Assembly (NCBI GenBank): GCA_023958095.1
Contig: JAMLGJ010000006.1
Location: 48,516 to 112,515 of the forward strand
Origin: Microthrixaceae bacterium
GTDB lineage: Bacteria > Actinomycetota > Acidimicrobiia > Acidimicrobiales > Microtrichaceae
Reading direction: 5' to 3'
Length of the DNA: 64,000 bases
The notes under the pieces were generated by a model that saw nothing but the letters and a program-made list of their open reading frames with translations, searched no databases and was not told the origin of the DNA. Below are positions 33,826 to 43,315 of the stretch, one piece after another (position 1 is the stretch's first letter; each line of letters begins with the position of its first letter). Both the position numbers and the translations under genes were made by a program.

Positions 33826-34866
33826 ATGAGCAACACCGACACTCACACACCGCCGGCGATCGGCACACCGTTGTCCGTCGACGCACTGCCGCCCAGCGAC
33901 ACACCACCAGAGCCCGATGTGGCGGTGGAGCGCCTGGCGGGTCGACAGCAGGGACGCTTCACCCGTGGCCAGGTGCGCGATCAGGCACAGGGGTCGCACT
34001 CGATGATCGCCTCGCGCATCCGTTCGGGCCGCTGGCGTCGCATCACCTCACGGGTCCTGTGCCTTCCCGGTGCACCCCGTGACTGGGTTGGCGACCTGTG
34101 GACAGCACGACTGCATGTCGGGGACGACACGGTGGTGAGCCATCGATCGGCGGCGCGCCTCCACGGCTTCCCGGCCGTGCCGAGGAGCGTTCCGTGCATC
34201 ACCGTGCCGGCCGGCAGCCACCGGCGCTACGGAGCGGGGCGCCTCTTCCAGCGGGGCGACCTCCCCCCGGGGCAGATCGTGCGCGTCGACGGCCTGTTGG
34301 TGACCTCCCCGGCGCGCACCCTCGTGGACCTGGCGCCCGGCTGCAGCAGGGCGCGGCTCGAGGCGTGGCTCGACCACGCGACCGCCGAGCGTCTCGTCAC
34401 ACCTGATGAGCTCGCCGAGGTGTTGCGGCTCTGCAGCCGGCCCGGCAAGCCGTCCGTGGCAACGCTCAGGTCCCTCCTCGAGGACTACCTGCCCGGCGGC
34501 GGAGTGCTCCAGGGCAACCTCGAACGGGCCCTGGCGAGGGTCGTGCGGAGTGCCGGACTGCCGCCAGGGGTGCCACAGTTCCCGCACCCGGGTTCGCGCG
34601 GGCGTACCGAGTTCTGCGACCGGGCATGGTTGCAGCCGCAGCTGATCGTCGAATGCGACGGGCGCCGGTGGCACGACAGGATCGCCGCGGCGCGGGTGGA
34701 CAAGCGTCGCGACGCGGCGGCGGCAGCCGAGGGCTGGCAGACGATCCGCTACGGATACGAGGAGCTGGTGTCGAGGCCCGACTCGGTGGCGGAGGAGCTC
34801 CGCCGGATCTACCAGCAGCGGGCGGTGCTGCTCGCAGGAGCTGACCGCGAGGCCGCGGGCATCTGA
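33826..34866 (+). CDS. DUF559-domain protein with AbiEi-like N-terminus
   Basis: The protein has 346 residues. The middle (GRFTRGQVRDQA, IRSGRWRRITSRVLCLPGAP, then RLHGFPAVP) resembles the winged-helix and AbiEi-like region often fused to DUF559. The C-terminal DUF559/Vsr-like nuclease shows QLIVECDGRRWHD, a basic KRRDAAAAAEGW, and TIRYGYEEL. The D and E/K pattern fits a PD-(D/E)XK nuclease. It is an insertion within the otherwise conserved argS-lysA-hom order. The role may be repair or defence; no antitoxin partner is seen. Confidence 0.8.
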   Translation: MSNTDTHTPPAIGTPLSVDALPPSDTPPEPDVAVERLAGRQQGRFTRGQVRDQAQGSHSMIASRIRSGRWRRITSRVLCLPGAPRDWVGDLWTARLHVGDDTVVSHRSAARLHGFPAVPRSVPCITVPAGSHRRYGAGRLFQRGDLPPGQIVRVDGLLVTSPARTLVDLAPGCSRARLEAWLDHATAERLVTPDELAEVLRLCSRPGKPSVATLRSLLEDYLPGGGVLQGNLERALARVVRSAGLPPGVPQFPHPGSRGRTEFCDRAWLQPQLIVECDGRRWHDRIAAARVDKRRDAAAAAEGWQTIRYGYEELVSRPDSVAEELRRIYQQRAVLLAGADREAAGI

Positions 34867-35011
34867 GGCACTGCGCCCCCGGGCACCGCAGCCACACCCG
34901 GGGCGGGCCACGCCGCCGGTGGCCGGGGGGATCATGGGTCGACGGTGCCGGCGGGGCGACCAGCGTGGGAGGAGCACTCGATCTGCTTCGTGACGCAGCT
35001 GCCGCTGCCGG

Positions 35012-35017
35012 TACCGT
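35012..35017 (+). promoter_or_regulatory. -10 box for leaderless hom
   Basis: TACCGT is followed by seven bases and the GTG at 35025, with no good ribosome site. It supports this start rather than upstream GTG codons. Confidence 0.5.
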
Positions 35018-35024
35018 GGCGAGG

Positions 35025-36329
35025 GTGAAGGACTCGGTGAACATCGGTGTGCTCGGCTGCGGCAACGTGGGCGCCGCGCTCATAAACCTGGTCGAGGACC
35101 GGGCGGAGGACATCGAGGCGCGCACGGGACTTCACCTGGAGGTGACGCGGGTTGCGGTGCGTTCACTGTCCAAGGAGCGCGAGGTGTCGCTGCCCGCCAA
35201 GGCCTTCACGACCGACGTCGAGGACGTCGTGGAGGATCCCGGGGTCGACGTCGTGGTCGAGGTCATGGGTGGCATCGAGCCCGCCCGGGAACTGATCCTG
35301 CGTGCCCTCGAGTCCGGCAAGGCCGTCGTGACCGCCAACAAGGAGCTGCTTGCGAACCACGCCGTGGAGTTGTTCGCCGCCTCCGACGGTGCCGGCGTGG
35401 ACCTGCTGTTCGAGGCAGCCGTGGCAGGCGGGATCCCCTTGATCAGGCCCCTGCGGGAATCACTCGTGGGCGAGGACGTGTCCCGGGTCATGGGAATCGT
35501 CAACGGGACGACCAACTACATACTCACCAAGATGACCGAGGAGGGGTGGAGTTACTCCGAGGCACTCGCGGAGGCCCAGAGCCTCGGCTATGCCGAGCGC
35601 GATCCGACCGCGGACGTGGAGGGTTTCGACGCCGGGGCGAAGGCCGCGATCATCTCTACGATCGCCTTCGGCCAGAAGGTGGTCGCCGGCGACGTGAGCC
35701 ACGAGGGGATCTCGGGCATCACGCCGACCGACATCGACTTCGCCCGCCGTCTCGGCTACCAGATCAAGCTTCTGGCGCTCTGTGACCGTCTGGAGGACGG
35801 CTCGCTGGCGGTGAGGGTGCATCCGACGATGGTCCCGGACCACCATCCGCTGGCGTCGGTCCGCGACAGCTTCAACGCCGTGTTCGTGGAAGGGGACGCG
35901 GTCGGCGACCTCATGTTCTTCGGGCGCGGAGCCGGCGGCTTCCCGACCGCCTCGGCCGTGCTGGGCGACGTCGTGGACGCGGCTGCGAACCTCGCCAAGG
36001 CGACCCATGGCTCCCTCGGCAGCTTCGCCAAGGCACGCGTCCGGCCGATCGACGACCTCAGCTACCGCTACTACATCAACCTGGAGGTCGTGGACCGACC
36101 CGGTGTGCTGGCCTCGGTTGCCGGGTTGTTCGGTGAGCACGGCGTGTCGATCCGCTCCATGGAGCAGCAGGCACTCGACCGTGAGGAGGCCGACGGAACC
36201 GCTGCGAGGCTCATCTTCATCACCCACGAGGCGCGGGAGGCCGACGTGCGGGCCACGCTGGCGGAGCTGCGCGGGCTCGACTCGGTCACGGCGGTGGGTT
36301 CGGTCCTGCGGGTCATCGGGGCCTCCTGA
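35025..36329 (+). CDS. hom: Homoserine dehydrogenase
   Basis: The protein has 434 residues. The NAD(P)-binding GVLGCGNVGAALI begins at about residue 6. The catalytic domain shows VTANKELLANH, GIVNGTTNYILTKM and GYAERDPTADVEGFDAGAKA. An ACT domain at the C-terminus (YYINLEVVDRPGVLASVAGLF) allows allosteric control, commonly by threonine. It reduces aspartate semialdehyde to homoserine. It overlaps thrC by one base (TGATG). The DUF559 gene separates it from lysA. Confidence 0.96.
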   Translation: MKDSVNIGVLGCGNVGAALINLVEDRAEDIEARTGLHLEVTRVAVRSLSKEREVSLPAKAFTTDVEDVVEDPGVDVVVEVMGGIEPARELILRALESGKAVVTANKELLANHAVELFAASDGAGVDLLFEAAVAGGIPLIRPLRESLVGEDVSRVMGIVNGTTNYILTKMTEEGWSYSEALAEAQSLGYAERDPTADVEGFDAGAKAAIISTIAFGQKVVAGDVSHEGISGITPTDIDFARRLGYQIKLLALCDRLEDGSLAVRVHPTMVPDHHPLASVRDSFNAVFVEGDAVGDLMFFGRGAGGFPTASAVLGDVVDAAANLAKATHGSLGSFAKARVRPIDDLSYRYYINLEVVDRPGVLASVAGLFGEHGVSIRSMEQQALDREEADGTAARLIFITHEAREADVRATLAELRGLDSVTAVGSVLRVIGAS

Positions 36330-37738
36330 TGCGCTACGTGTCGACCCGGGGAGGTTCACCCGCGCTCGGGTTCGCTGATGTCCTGCTCGCCGGCCTGGCC
36401 CCCGACGGGGGGCTCTACGTGCCCGAGTCGTGGCCGGCCCTCCCACCGCTGGAGGAGCTCGCGGGACTCGACTACCCGGAACTGGCCTTCCGCGTGATGT
36501 GGCCCTTCGTGCAGGACGAAGCCGAGGGTGACCGGGGAATCTCCCGGGAGGACTTCCGCTCGATCGTGGCGGAGGCCTACTCGGTGTTCGACCATCCCGA
36601 CGTGTGTCCCGTGCGGCGCCTCGGCGACCTCTGGTTGATGGAGCTCTTCCATGGTCCGACGCTCGCGTTCAAGGACGTGGCGTTGCAGCTGGTCGGCCGT
36701 CTGTTCGAGCACGTGCTCGAGGAGCGCGGGGGTGCGGTGACGATCCTCGGTGCCACCTCCGGCGACACCGGATCTGCAGCCATGGCGGCATTCGCGGGGT
36801 TGTCGCAGGCCGAGTGCGTGATCCTGTTCCCCGACGGTCGCACCTCGGAGATCCAGCGGCGGCAGATGACCACGATCGAGGCGGCCAACTGCCACGCGGT
36901 GGCGGTCGGTGGGAACTTCGACGACTGCCAGGACCTGGTCAAGCAGGCCTTCGGTGACAGCGGGTTCCGTGACGAGGTGTCCCTCAGCGCGGTCAACTCG
37001 ATCAACTGGGGTCGGGTGATGGCCCAGGTCGTGTACTACGTGTGGGCCCACCTGGCGGTCTCACCCCGACACGAGCCGGTGAGCTTCTGCGTGCCCACCG
37101 GCAACTTCGGCAACGTGCTGGCCGGCTGGGCGGCGAAGCAGATGGGCCTGCCGGTGGACCGCCTGGTGGTGGCGTCGAACCGCAACGACATCCTGACCCG
37201 GACACTCAACTCGGGGGACATGACCGCACGCGAGGTGGTGGCCACCACCTCGCCGTCGATGGACATCCAGGTGTCGTCCAACTTCGAGCGCCTCCTGTTC
37301 GAGGTCCTGGGCCGCGACGGCTCAGCGGTCGAGTCGCTGCTGGCAGCGTTCCGCGCCGACAGCGGTGTGCAACTGCCCGCAGAGGTCGTCGCAGTACTGC
37401 GCGGGGACTTCGATGCGGGATCCCTCTCCGACGAGGAGGCTGCATCGGTGATGGACGACGTCCACGAGTACCAGGACGTGCTCGTGGACCCGCACACCGC
37501 GGTCGGGCTGGGGGTCGCGCTGCGGTCCCGGTCCGGGACGGCCCCGATGGTCTGCCTCGCGACCGCCCACCCGGCGAAGTTCCCCGACGCGGTGTTCGAG
37601 GCAACCGGGGTGAAGCCGGTTCTGCCCGAGCACCTGGCGGGCATCCTCGAGCGACCCGAACGTGTCGAGGAGGTCCCGGCGGACCTCGGTGCGGTCGAGG
37701 GTCTCGTACGGCGAGTGCTTGCGGCACGCACGCACTGA
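36329..37738 (+). CDS. thrC: Threonine synthase
   Basis: The protein has 469 residues of the longer (fungal/E. coli-like) type. It starts MRYVSTRGGSPALGFADVLLAGLAPDGGLY (seen here as RYVSTRGG and LAPDGGLYVP). PLP lysine is in HGPTLAFKDVALQ, and GATSGDTGSAA binds the phosphate of PLP. It converts O-phosphohomoserine to threonine. Homoserine kinase (thrB), which usually follows in this block, is absent: rho comes next after a 288-bp gap. Confidence 0.96.
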   Translation: MRYVSTRGGSPALGFADVLLAGLAPDGGLYVPESWPALPPLEELAGLDYPELAFRVMWPFVQDEAEGDRGISREDFRSIVAEAYSVFDHPDVCPVRRLGDLWLMELFHGPTLAFKDVALQLVGRLFEHVLEERGGAVTILGATSGDTGSAAMAAFAGLSQAECVILFPDGRTSEIQRRQMTTIEAANCHAVAVGGNFDDCQDLVKQAFGDSGFRDEVSLSAVNSINWGRVMAQVVYYVWAHLAVSPRHEPVSFCVPTGNFGNVLAGWAAKQMGLPVDRLVVASNRNDILTRTLNSGDMTAREVVATTSPSMDIQVSSNFERLLFEVLGRDGSAVESLLAAFRADSGVQLPAEVVAVLRGDFDAGSLSDEEAASVMDDVHEYQDVLVDPHTAVGLGVALRSRSGTAPMVCLATAHPAKFPDAVFEATGVKPVLPEHLAGILERPERVEEVPADLGAVEGLVRRVLAARTH

Positions 37739-37748
37739 CCGGTACATT
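37719..37748 (+). promoter_or_regulatory. Predicted rho promoter
   Basis: TTGCGG (37719-37724) and TACATT (37743-37748) are 18 bp apart, the first overlapping the 3' end of thrC. Transcription would give a leader of about 270 nt before the rho GTG. Rho genes are often autoregulated in their leader. Confidence 0.4.
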
Positions 37749-38026
37749 GGGCAGGTCGTCTCCGGCGGGGGCATGACGGCGAATCCGCCTCAACCAGTGT
37801 GGCGTCCTGTTGTGGACGGCCCGGGGTTCGGGAAGGAATCCGTCGTTCGCCCCGACTGGGTGACATCGCCATTCGACCTCGACGCACCGACGGTGTGTCC
37901 GAGCCGTCCGGCGGGACCACCCCTCGACCACGATCCTGTGCGTCTTGCTCGCCGAATCCCCCGACGACCCGACCCGGTCGGAGTGCGCACCGGGTCAGCC
38001 GACCTCCGACGAACGGAGCACGAATC

Positions 38027-39865
38027 GTGAGTGATGACCTGCAGAGCCTCGAGCGCAAGGACCGCGCCGAACTCGCAACGATCGCCCAGGCGTTGGGTGG
38101 CAAGACCACCTCACGCACCAAGAAGGCGGACATGGTCAAGATGATCCTGGAGCTGTCCGGGGTCGCCGATGCCTCCGAGGGGGCAGGGCCGTCCTCGGAC
38201 TCGAACGGTTCGGGAGACCCGGGGCCCTCGACCGGGGACTCCGGACCGGAAGGGTCCCCCGAGGCGGAGTCCGGCGGACGCGGGGCGACCCGGTCGGACA
38301 CCGCGGAACCGGACCCATCGGCCACACGGTCCTCCGGGGAGGGCTCGGGAGAGGCCCGGAAGGACAGGGGCAAGCAGTCCCCGACCGATGGTGCTCGCAA
38401 CGGGCGCTCCCGCGCGGCCGGGAGCGATGCCGGCCGCCAGGGCGGCGATGGCCAGTCCGACGGTGCCGGAGGGAAGCGTGACGGAGCGGCCTCCGATGGG
38501 CGCGCCAAGGGCGACAACCAGAACCGCAACGCCCAGAACAACCAGAACAACCAGGGCAACAAGGGCGGCAGCGAGGGCAACAAGGGCGGTAGCGAGGGCA
38601 ACAAGGGCGGCAGCGAGGGCAACAAGGGCGGCAACGATGACGTGGAACCCGGCAACCGTCGGGGCCGTCGCCGCCGTGGCCGGAACCGGAACCAGCGCGA
38701 CGATGCCGACCAGCAGTGGGACGGCGAGCCGGTGCCGGTGACCGGGATGCTCGACCTGCGCGACGACGGCTACGGGTTCCTGCGGGTCAAGGGCTACCTG
38801 CCCAGCAAGTCCGACGTGTACGTGTCGGTCAAGCAGGTGCGCCAGCTGGGCCTCCGCAAGGGCGACATCCTCGAGGGCGCTTCGCGGCCTGCCAACCGGC
38901 AGGAGAAGAACCCGGCGATGCTCCGCATCGACAAGGTCAACGGGCGGGATCCGGAGTCCCAGCGGGAGCGTCCCCACTTCGAGGACCTCACGCCGTTGTT
39001 CCCGGACCAGAAGCTCCGCCTCGAGCGTGCGGACCAGCCGCTCGACATGACCTCGAGGATCATCGACCTCATCGCCCCCATCGGCAAGGGTCAACGCGGC
39101 CTGATCGTCTCACCGCCCAAGGCGGGCAAGACGACCGTGATGAAGACGATCGCCAAGTCGATCGAGGCCAACAACCCGGAGGTGCACCTGATGGTGCTGC
39201 TCGTGGACGAGCGGCCCGAGGAGGTGACCGACATGCGCCGGTCCGTGGACGGCGAGGTCATAGCCTCCACCTTCGATCGGCCCTCGGACGAACACACCCA
39301 GGTGGCCGAGCTTGCGATCGAACGGGCCAAGCGCCTCGTGGAGATGGGCGAGGACGTGGTGGTGATCCTGGATGGGATCACACGTCTCTCCCGGGCATAC
39401 AACCTGGCGGCACCGGCGACCGGACGCATCATGTCGGGCGGCATCGACACCGGGGCGCTCTACCCGCCGAAGCGGTTCTTCGGTGCTGCCCGAAACGTCG
39501 AGGAGGGTGGTTCCCTCACCATCCTGGCCACCGCGCTGGTGGAGACCGGATCGAAGATGGACGAGGTGATCTTCGAGGAGTTCAAGGGCACCGGCAACAT
39601 GGAGCTGAGGCTCGACCGCAAGGCGGCCGAGAAGCGGATCTACCCCGCGATAGACGTCGATGCCTCCTCGACCCGCCACGAGGAACTCCTCTTCGAACGC
39701 ACCCAGCTCCAGCAGGTCTGGAAGCTCCGCCGGGTGCTGTCGGGTCTCGCCGCCGAGAGCGGATCGGGCGCTGGTCTCGACCTGCTCATCGACCGCATGA
39801 AGACCTTCCCCGACAACGCCCAGTTCCTGGCGGAGATCGCGAAGGCCCCGGGAGTGCCGGGCTGA
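38027..39865 (+). CDS. rho: Transcription termination factor Rho with long low-complexity insert
   Basis: The protein has 612 residues. The Rho N-domain ([20 protein letters not shown]) is separated from the RNA-binding fold ([19 protein letters not shown]) by about 200 residues rich in Gly, Ser, Asp, Asn and Arg. That insert ends in a basic patch ([16 protein letters not shown]). The ATPase shows [15 protein letters not shown] and [15 protein letters not shown]. High-GC actinobacteria typically have such an insert, which adds RNA binding. GTG 38027 has GGAG nine bases upstream. Four 21-bp repeats lie within the insert. Confidence 0.95.
   Translation: MSDDLQSLERKDRAELATIAQALGGKTTSRTKKADMVKMILELSGVADASEGAGPSSDSNGSGDPGPSTGDSGPEGSPEAESGGRGATRSDTAEPDPSATRSSGEGSGEARKDRGKQSPTDGARNGRSRAAGSDAGRQGGDGQSDGAGGKRDGAASDGRAKGDNQNRNAQNNQNNQGNKGGSEGNKGGSEGNKGGSEGNKGGNDDVEPGNRRGRRRRGRNRNQRDDADQQWDGEPVPVTGMLDLRDDGYGFLRVKGYLPSKSDVYVSVKQVRQLGLRKGDILEGASRPANRQEKNPAMLRIDKVNGRDPESQRERPHFEDLTPLFPDQKLRLERADQPLDMTSRIIDLIAPIGKGQRGLIVSPPKAGKTTVMKTIAKSIEANNPEVHLMVLLVDERPEEVTDMRRSVDGEVIASTFDRPSDEHTQVAELAIERAKRLVEMGEDVVVILDGITRLSRAYNLAAPATGRIMSGGIDTGALYPPKRFFGAARNVEEGGSLTILATALVETGSKMDEVIFEEFKGTGNMELRLDRKAAEKRIYPAIDVDASSTRHEELLFERTQLQQVWKLRRVLSGLAAESGSGAGLDLLIDRMKTFPDNAQFLAEIAKAPGVPG
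38555..38638 (+). repeat. Four 21-bp in-frame repeats in rho
   Basis: Units starting at 38555, 38576, 38597 and 38618 encode GNKGGSE three times and then GNKGGND. They are nearly identical in DNA, which suggests recent expansion by slippage; the length stays in frame. Confidence 0.9.
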
Positions 39866-39916
39866 CCGCCGGCGGCCCCGCCCCATCCCGCCTTCGCCGC
39901 GGACCCACCCAACTGG

Positions 39917-39922
39917 CATACT
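39917..39922 (+). promoter_or_regulatory. -10 box before rpmE
   Basis: CATACT, preceded by TGG, lies about 62 bp before the ATG at 39984. TTCGCC is 18 bp upstream. The AT-rich patch stands out and suggests that rpmE has its own promoter. Confidence 0.4.
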
Positions 39923-39983
39923 TTTGGCTCCCAATGCGTCCCGCTCGGAAACCGGGGCGCGATATGGCAGAGAGAGACACCCC

Positions 39984-40268
39984 ATGCAGGCCGACATCCA
40001 CCCCGACTACCGCTACGTCGTGTTCCAGGACACCTCCTCGGGCGACACCTTCATCACGCGCTCGACGATCGAGACCTCCGAGACCACCACGTGGACCGAC
40101 GGCAACGAGTACCCGCTGGCCAAGGTCGAGATCTCGGCGTTCACCCATCCCTTCTTCACCGGCCAGATGAAGATCGTCGACACCGCCGGACGCGTGGAGC
40201 GCTTCGAGCGTCGCTACGGGTCGCGCAAGAAGAAGTCCAAGGCCACCTCCGAAGAGGCCCAGAGCTGA
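39984..40268 (+). CDS. rpmE2: Ribosomal protein L31, type B (zinc-free)
   Basis: The protein has 94 residues. It reads [20 protein letters not shown], then [15 protein letters not shown], then [20 protein letters not shown], with a basic C-terminal tail. It has no cysteines, and TDGNEYPL marks the type-B form. In many bacteria type B is made on zinc starvation, and the zinc-binding type A lies after rho; here the type-B gene takes that place. It is part of the large ribosomal subunit at the central protuberance. Confidence 0.93.
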   Translation: MQADIHPDYRYVVFQDTSSGDTFITRSTIETSETTTWTDGNEYPLAKVEISAFTHPFFTGQMKIVDTAGRVERFERRYGSRKKKSKATSEEAQS

Positions 40269-41281
40269 AGCCAGAACAGCGCGCGGCGCTCCTCGCCGCG
40301 AAGCTGGCAGCGCTCGTTCGGAGCGGGGGCGGTGGGCACGTCGAGCCCGAGCCGCTCGGCATCGCCTCGGTTGCCACCGACGATGGCGTCGTGCACGTGC
40401 TGCAGGAGCGGACCGGTCCGGCGGAGCTCGCCGCGGCGATCGTGCACGCTGCTCGGGCCGGTGCGCGGAGCCTCGTGCTGCACGCGGACGAGGCAGCAGG
40501 CACCGCAGCCCGCCTGGCCCGCTGTCTCGACCCGGGGTTCGAGATCACGGTCCGCGAGGTCCGCGGGAGCACATCGGCACCGGCGACCCCGGACCCGCTA
40601 CCGGTCGTGCTGCCCGGGGCGGACGACGCAGGGCCCCTCGTTTCCGAGCTCGAGTCGATGGGGCTCGAGGTGGTGCTCGAACAGGGCGAATGGCGTGGTG
40701 AGTTGGCCGGCCTGGAAGTGGCGAGGATCGTGCGATGGCCCTCGGAGACCGGAGGCGACGACCTGCTGCACATCGAGGCAGGTGTCGGCCGCTTCGACCG
40801 TGACGCGACTGCCCTCATGCATGGTGTCGAGGATCCCGAGACCGCCCTTCGGCGTGCCATGGATGCCGTGTCGGCGCGCCGGCATCCCGGTGTGGCGACC
40901 AACCCGGTGAGCGTGCTCGCGCGGTCGCGTTGGATGCGATCGGCCGCCGTGACGGACCCGGGTGCGCTCGGTCTGGTCGACCTGCAGCCGGTGGAGACGA
41001 CGTTCCCACCCGCGAGTGTGCGCGAGGAGCGGCCGGCTGCTGCACTCGGCCACCGCGGCGACGGTGAGAGCGTGCTGGTGGTCTTCGGCGCGGGGACCGG
41101 CTTCGAGCTGGTCCCGGTCGCGGTGGACACCCGGGAGTTGCAGGCTCCGGGGAGGACCGTGGTGCTCGTGGTGCCGCCCAGGGACCACATGGCCTCACTC
41201 GACGAACTGGTGGCTGCCGGGTCGGCGGCCGGCAGGGGAGTGGTCGAACTGATCGAGGTGGACCCGCCATGGGCGACCTGA
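40265..41281 (+). CDS. Conserved-position protein of unknown function
   Basis: The frame is open through 40265-41281 and gives about 338 residues if translation starts at CTG 40265, which overlaps the rpmE stop as CTGA. No ATG, GTG or TTG occurs in the first 30 or so codons downstream. It ends overlapping the prfA ATG at 41269 by 13 bases. The protein begins [20 protein letters not shown] and alternates hydrophobic strands and helices ([40 protein letters not shown]), with no signal or membrane helix. I do not recognise the family. Tight packing suggests a translation-linked role. Confidence 0.7.
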   Translation: MKPEQRAALLAAKLAALVRSGGGGHVEPEPLGIASVATDDGVVHVLQERTGPAELAAAIVHAARAGARSLVLHADEAAGTAARLARCLDPGFEITVREVRGSTSAPATPDPLPVVLPGADDAGPLVSELESMGLEVVLEQGEWRGELAGLEVARIVRWPSETGGDDLLHIEAGVGRFDRDATALMHGVEDPETALRRAMDAVSARRHPGVATNPVSVLARSRWMRSAAVTDPGALGLVDLQPVETTFPPASVREERPAAALGHRGDGESVLVVFGAGTGFELVPVAVDTRELQAPGRTVVLVVPPRDHMASLDELVAAGSAAGRGVVELIEVDPPWAT

Positions 41282-42357
41282 GGGGCCGCCTGGAGCATCT
41301 CGCGGGCGAGTACCTGAACTGCGAGACCCAGCTGGCGGATCCCGAGGTCGTCGCCGACAGGGAGCGCTTCGCTGCGGTAGGCAAGCGCTACAAGGAACTC
41401 GAACCGCTCGTGGCGGCCTACCGGGACCTGCGCGGTCTCGAGGGTGACATCGAGGCAGCACGCGAGCTCCTGGAGGGAGCCGAGGGCGAGGAGCGGGCGG
41501 CCCTGCAGGCCGACCTGCGGCGATCCCTGGAGGCACTCGAGGAGTTGACGGGGGAGATCAACCTGATGCTGCTCCCGCGCGATCCCAACGAGGACCGCGC
41601 GGTGATAGTGGAACTGCGCGGCGCCGAGGGTGGCGAGGAGGCCAATCTGTGGGCCGCGGACCTGCTGCAGATGTACCGCGCCTTCGCCGCGCGCATGGGA
41701 TGGTCACTGCAGGTTCTCTCGAGCACTCCCTCCGACCTCGGCGGGATCACCGAGGCGACGCTCCGTGTGAGCGGCGACGGCGCGTGGAACCGGCTCAAGT
41801 TCGAAGCGGGTCCCCACCGCGTACAGCGCGTGCCGGTGACCGAGTCCCAGGGACGGGTGCACACCTCCTCGGCGACAGTCGCGGTGCTGCCGGAGGCCGA
41901 TGAGGTCGAGGTCGACATCGAGGACAAGGACCTCCAGGTGGACGTGTACCGCTCGTCGGGTCCCGGGGGGCAGTCGGTCAACACCACGGACTCGGCCGTG
42001 CGGATCACACACCTGCCGACCGGACTGGTGGTGTCGATGCAGGACGAGAAGTCCCAGCTGCAGAACAAGGCCCGGGCCATGGCGGTTCTCAGGGCACGCC
42101 TCCTCGCGGCCGAACAGGAGCGCGCCGCCAGCGAGGCCGGAGAGGCCCGGCGGGCACAGATCGGTGGCGGCGGGCGCGGCGAGAAGATCCGTACCTACAA
42201 CTACAAGGACAACCGGGTCACAGACCACCGGATCGGCTACACGAGCCACAACCTGGATCGGGTGCTCGCGGGCGAGCTGGACGAGCTGAGCGACGCGCTG
42301 CTCACCGATGAACGCGCCCGGCTTCTCGCGGAGGCGTCGGCCCCTGCCGACGGCTGA
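41269..42357 (+). CDS. prfA: Peptide chain release factor 1
   Basis: The protein has 362 residues. The peptide anticodon PVT is in RVQRVPVTESQGRVHTS and the catalytic GGQ is in SSGPGGQSVNTTDSAVR. It ends stop at UAA and UAG. The start overlaps the preceding gene. PrmC, which methylates the GGQ glutamine, is encoded at 43316, separated here by a lipoprotein gene. Confidence 0.96.
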   Translation: MGDLRGRLEHLAGEYLNCETQLADPEVVADRERFAAVGKRYKELEPLVAAYRDLRGLEGDIEAARELLEGAEGEERAALQADLRRSLEALEELTGEINLMLLPRDPNEDRAVIVELRGAEGGEEANLWAADLLQMYRAFAARMGWSLQVLSSTPSDLGGITEATLRVSGDGAWNRLKFEAGPHRVQRVPVTESQGRVHTSSATVAVLPEADEVEVDIEDKDLQVDVYRSSGPGGQSVNTTDSAVRITHLPTGLVVSMQDEKSQLQNKARAMAVLRARLLAAEQERAASEAGEARRAQIGGGGRGEKIRTYNYKDNRVTDHRIGYTSHNLDRVLAGELDELSDALLTDERARLLAEASAPADG

Positions 42358-42477
42358 ACCCGGTCCGAGCTCACCCCGGAGGACGTGGGTCGGCGGCGGG
42401 GAGGCATCCCCATTGAGAAGGGCTGGGGTCCGTGTTGTGATCGACGGGCAGGGGTGTTCTGGAACCGGGAGGGGAAT

Positions 42478-43272
42478 GTGAGGCTGCAGGAGCGGGTTCG
42501 GCCGAGCGGACGGTGTGGGGGAAGGCTCGGTGCGGGGTCGGTGCTGGCAGTGGCCGTGTTGGTCCTCCCAGCGATGGCCGCCGCCTGCACCGGTGGTGAG
42601 AGTTCGGCGGGGACCACAGTGGGCGACCACGAGGTGGAGGAGTCCGGTGAGCAGGATGCAGCGCATGCCGGAACGTCCGGGCCCGCCGTTTCGACCGATG
42701 CGCAACCTGGTTCCGGCTGCGGGGCCGCGGACCTGACCGATCCCGCGATGTGGCCGGGACAGACCCAGCCGATCGAGGTGACGTTGCCACCCGGGCCGAC
42801 CGTCGCGGGCACCGATGGGCTCGCGGCAGCCCTCGAGGTGCTCGGGATGCCCGGGTTCGACGAGGAGCCCGTGTCGGAAGGACCGGGCTGTTCCGTGGTT
42901 GTGGGTGAACCCGCCCTGGCCACCCTCTACCTCCAGCCGGTCGGGGCCTCCTTCGCCGTGATGAGTGCTTTCTGGCCCGACGCCGGGATGGCATGGGGGT
43001 ACTCGGCGGTCGGCGACGAGGTGCAGGTGCATCTCAGCGACGACTTCTGTGGTGGAGAACCCACGTGCCGGGTCGAGGTGTCGGTCAGGTTCGGTGGAGC
43101 CGAGGCGAGTGGCGACACCTCGGTCGACTCCGGGGGTGGGGAGGTGGACCTCACGGTGGGCCGCGAAGCGACCGCACCGGGAACGGTCCTGATGCACGCC
43201 ACCGATGCCGGTGGGACGCTCCTGGTCACACTGGGAACCCAGCTTCCCGCGGGGGACTCATCCGCGGGGTGA
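42478..43272 (+). CDS. Secreted lipoprotein of unknown function
   Basis: The protein has 264 residues from GTG 42478, preceded by GGGAGGGGAA. An Arg-rich start leads to a hydrophobic stretch VLAVAVLVLPAMAAACTGG with lipobox AAAC. A Gly/Ser/Glu-rich linker follows, then a domain with cysteine pairs (GSGCGAAD, GPGCSVVV, DDFCGGEPTCRVEV) and mainly beta-type sequence. No family is recognised. It is inserted between prfA and prmC. Confidence 0.8.
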   Translation: MRLQERVRPSGRCGGRLGAGSVLAVAVLVLPAMAAACTGGESSAGTTVGDHEVEESGEQDAAHAGTSGPAVSTDAQPGSGCGAADLTDPAMWPGQTQPIEVTLPPGPTVAGTDGLAAALEVLGMPGFDEEPVSEGPGCSVVVGEPALATLYLQPVGASFAVMSAFWPDAGMAWGYSAVGDEVQVHLSDDFCGGEPTCRVEVSVRFGGAEASGDTSVDSGGGEVDLTVGREATAPGTVLMHATDAGGTLLVTLGTQLPAGDSSAG

Positions 43273-43303
43273 CCCGGTTGACCTGCACGGCACCGTCCAC
43301 CGG

Positions 43304-43309
43304 TACCAT
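43304..43309 (+). promoter_or_regulatory. -10 box for leaderless prmC
   Basis: TACCAT is followed by six bases and the ATG at 43316, with no ribosome site. TTGACC upstream (43278) is 20 bp away, slightly long for a -35. Confidence 0.5.
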
Positions 43310-43315
43310 CGCCAC

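Noticed and set aside
33826..34866. Type IV toxin-antitoxin pair
   Set aside because: Only the AbiEi-like part is present; no AbiEii toxin gene is adjacent.
37036..38655. Long minus-strand frame with Pro/Leu repeats
   Set aside because: The repeats mirror the rho GNKGGSE units and the frame spans thrC and rho in antisense.
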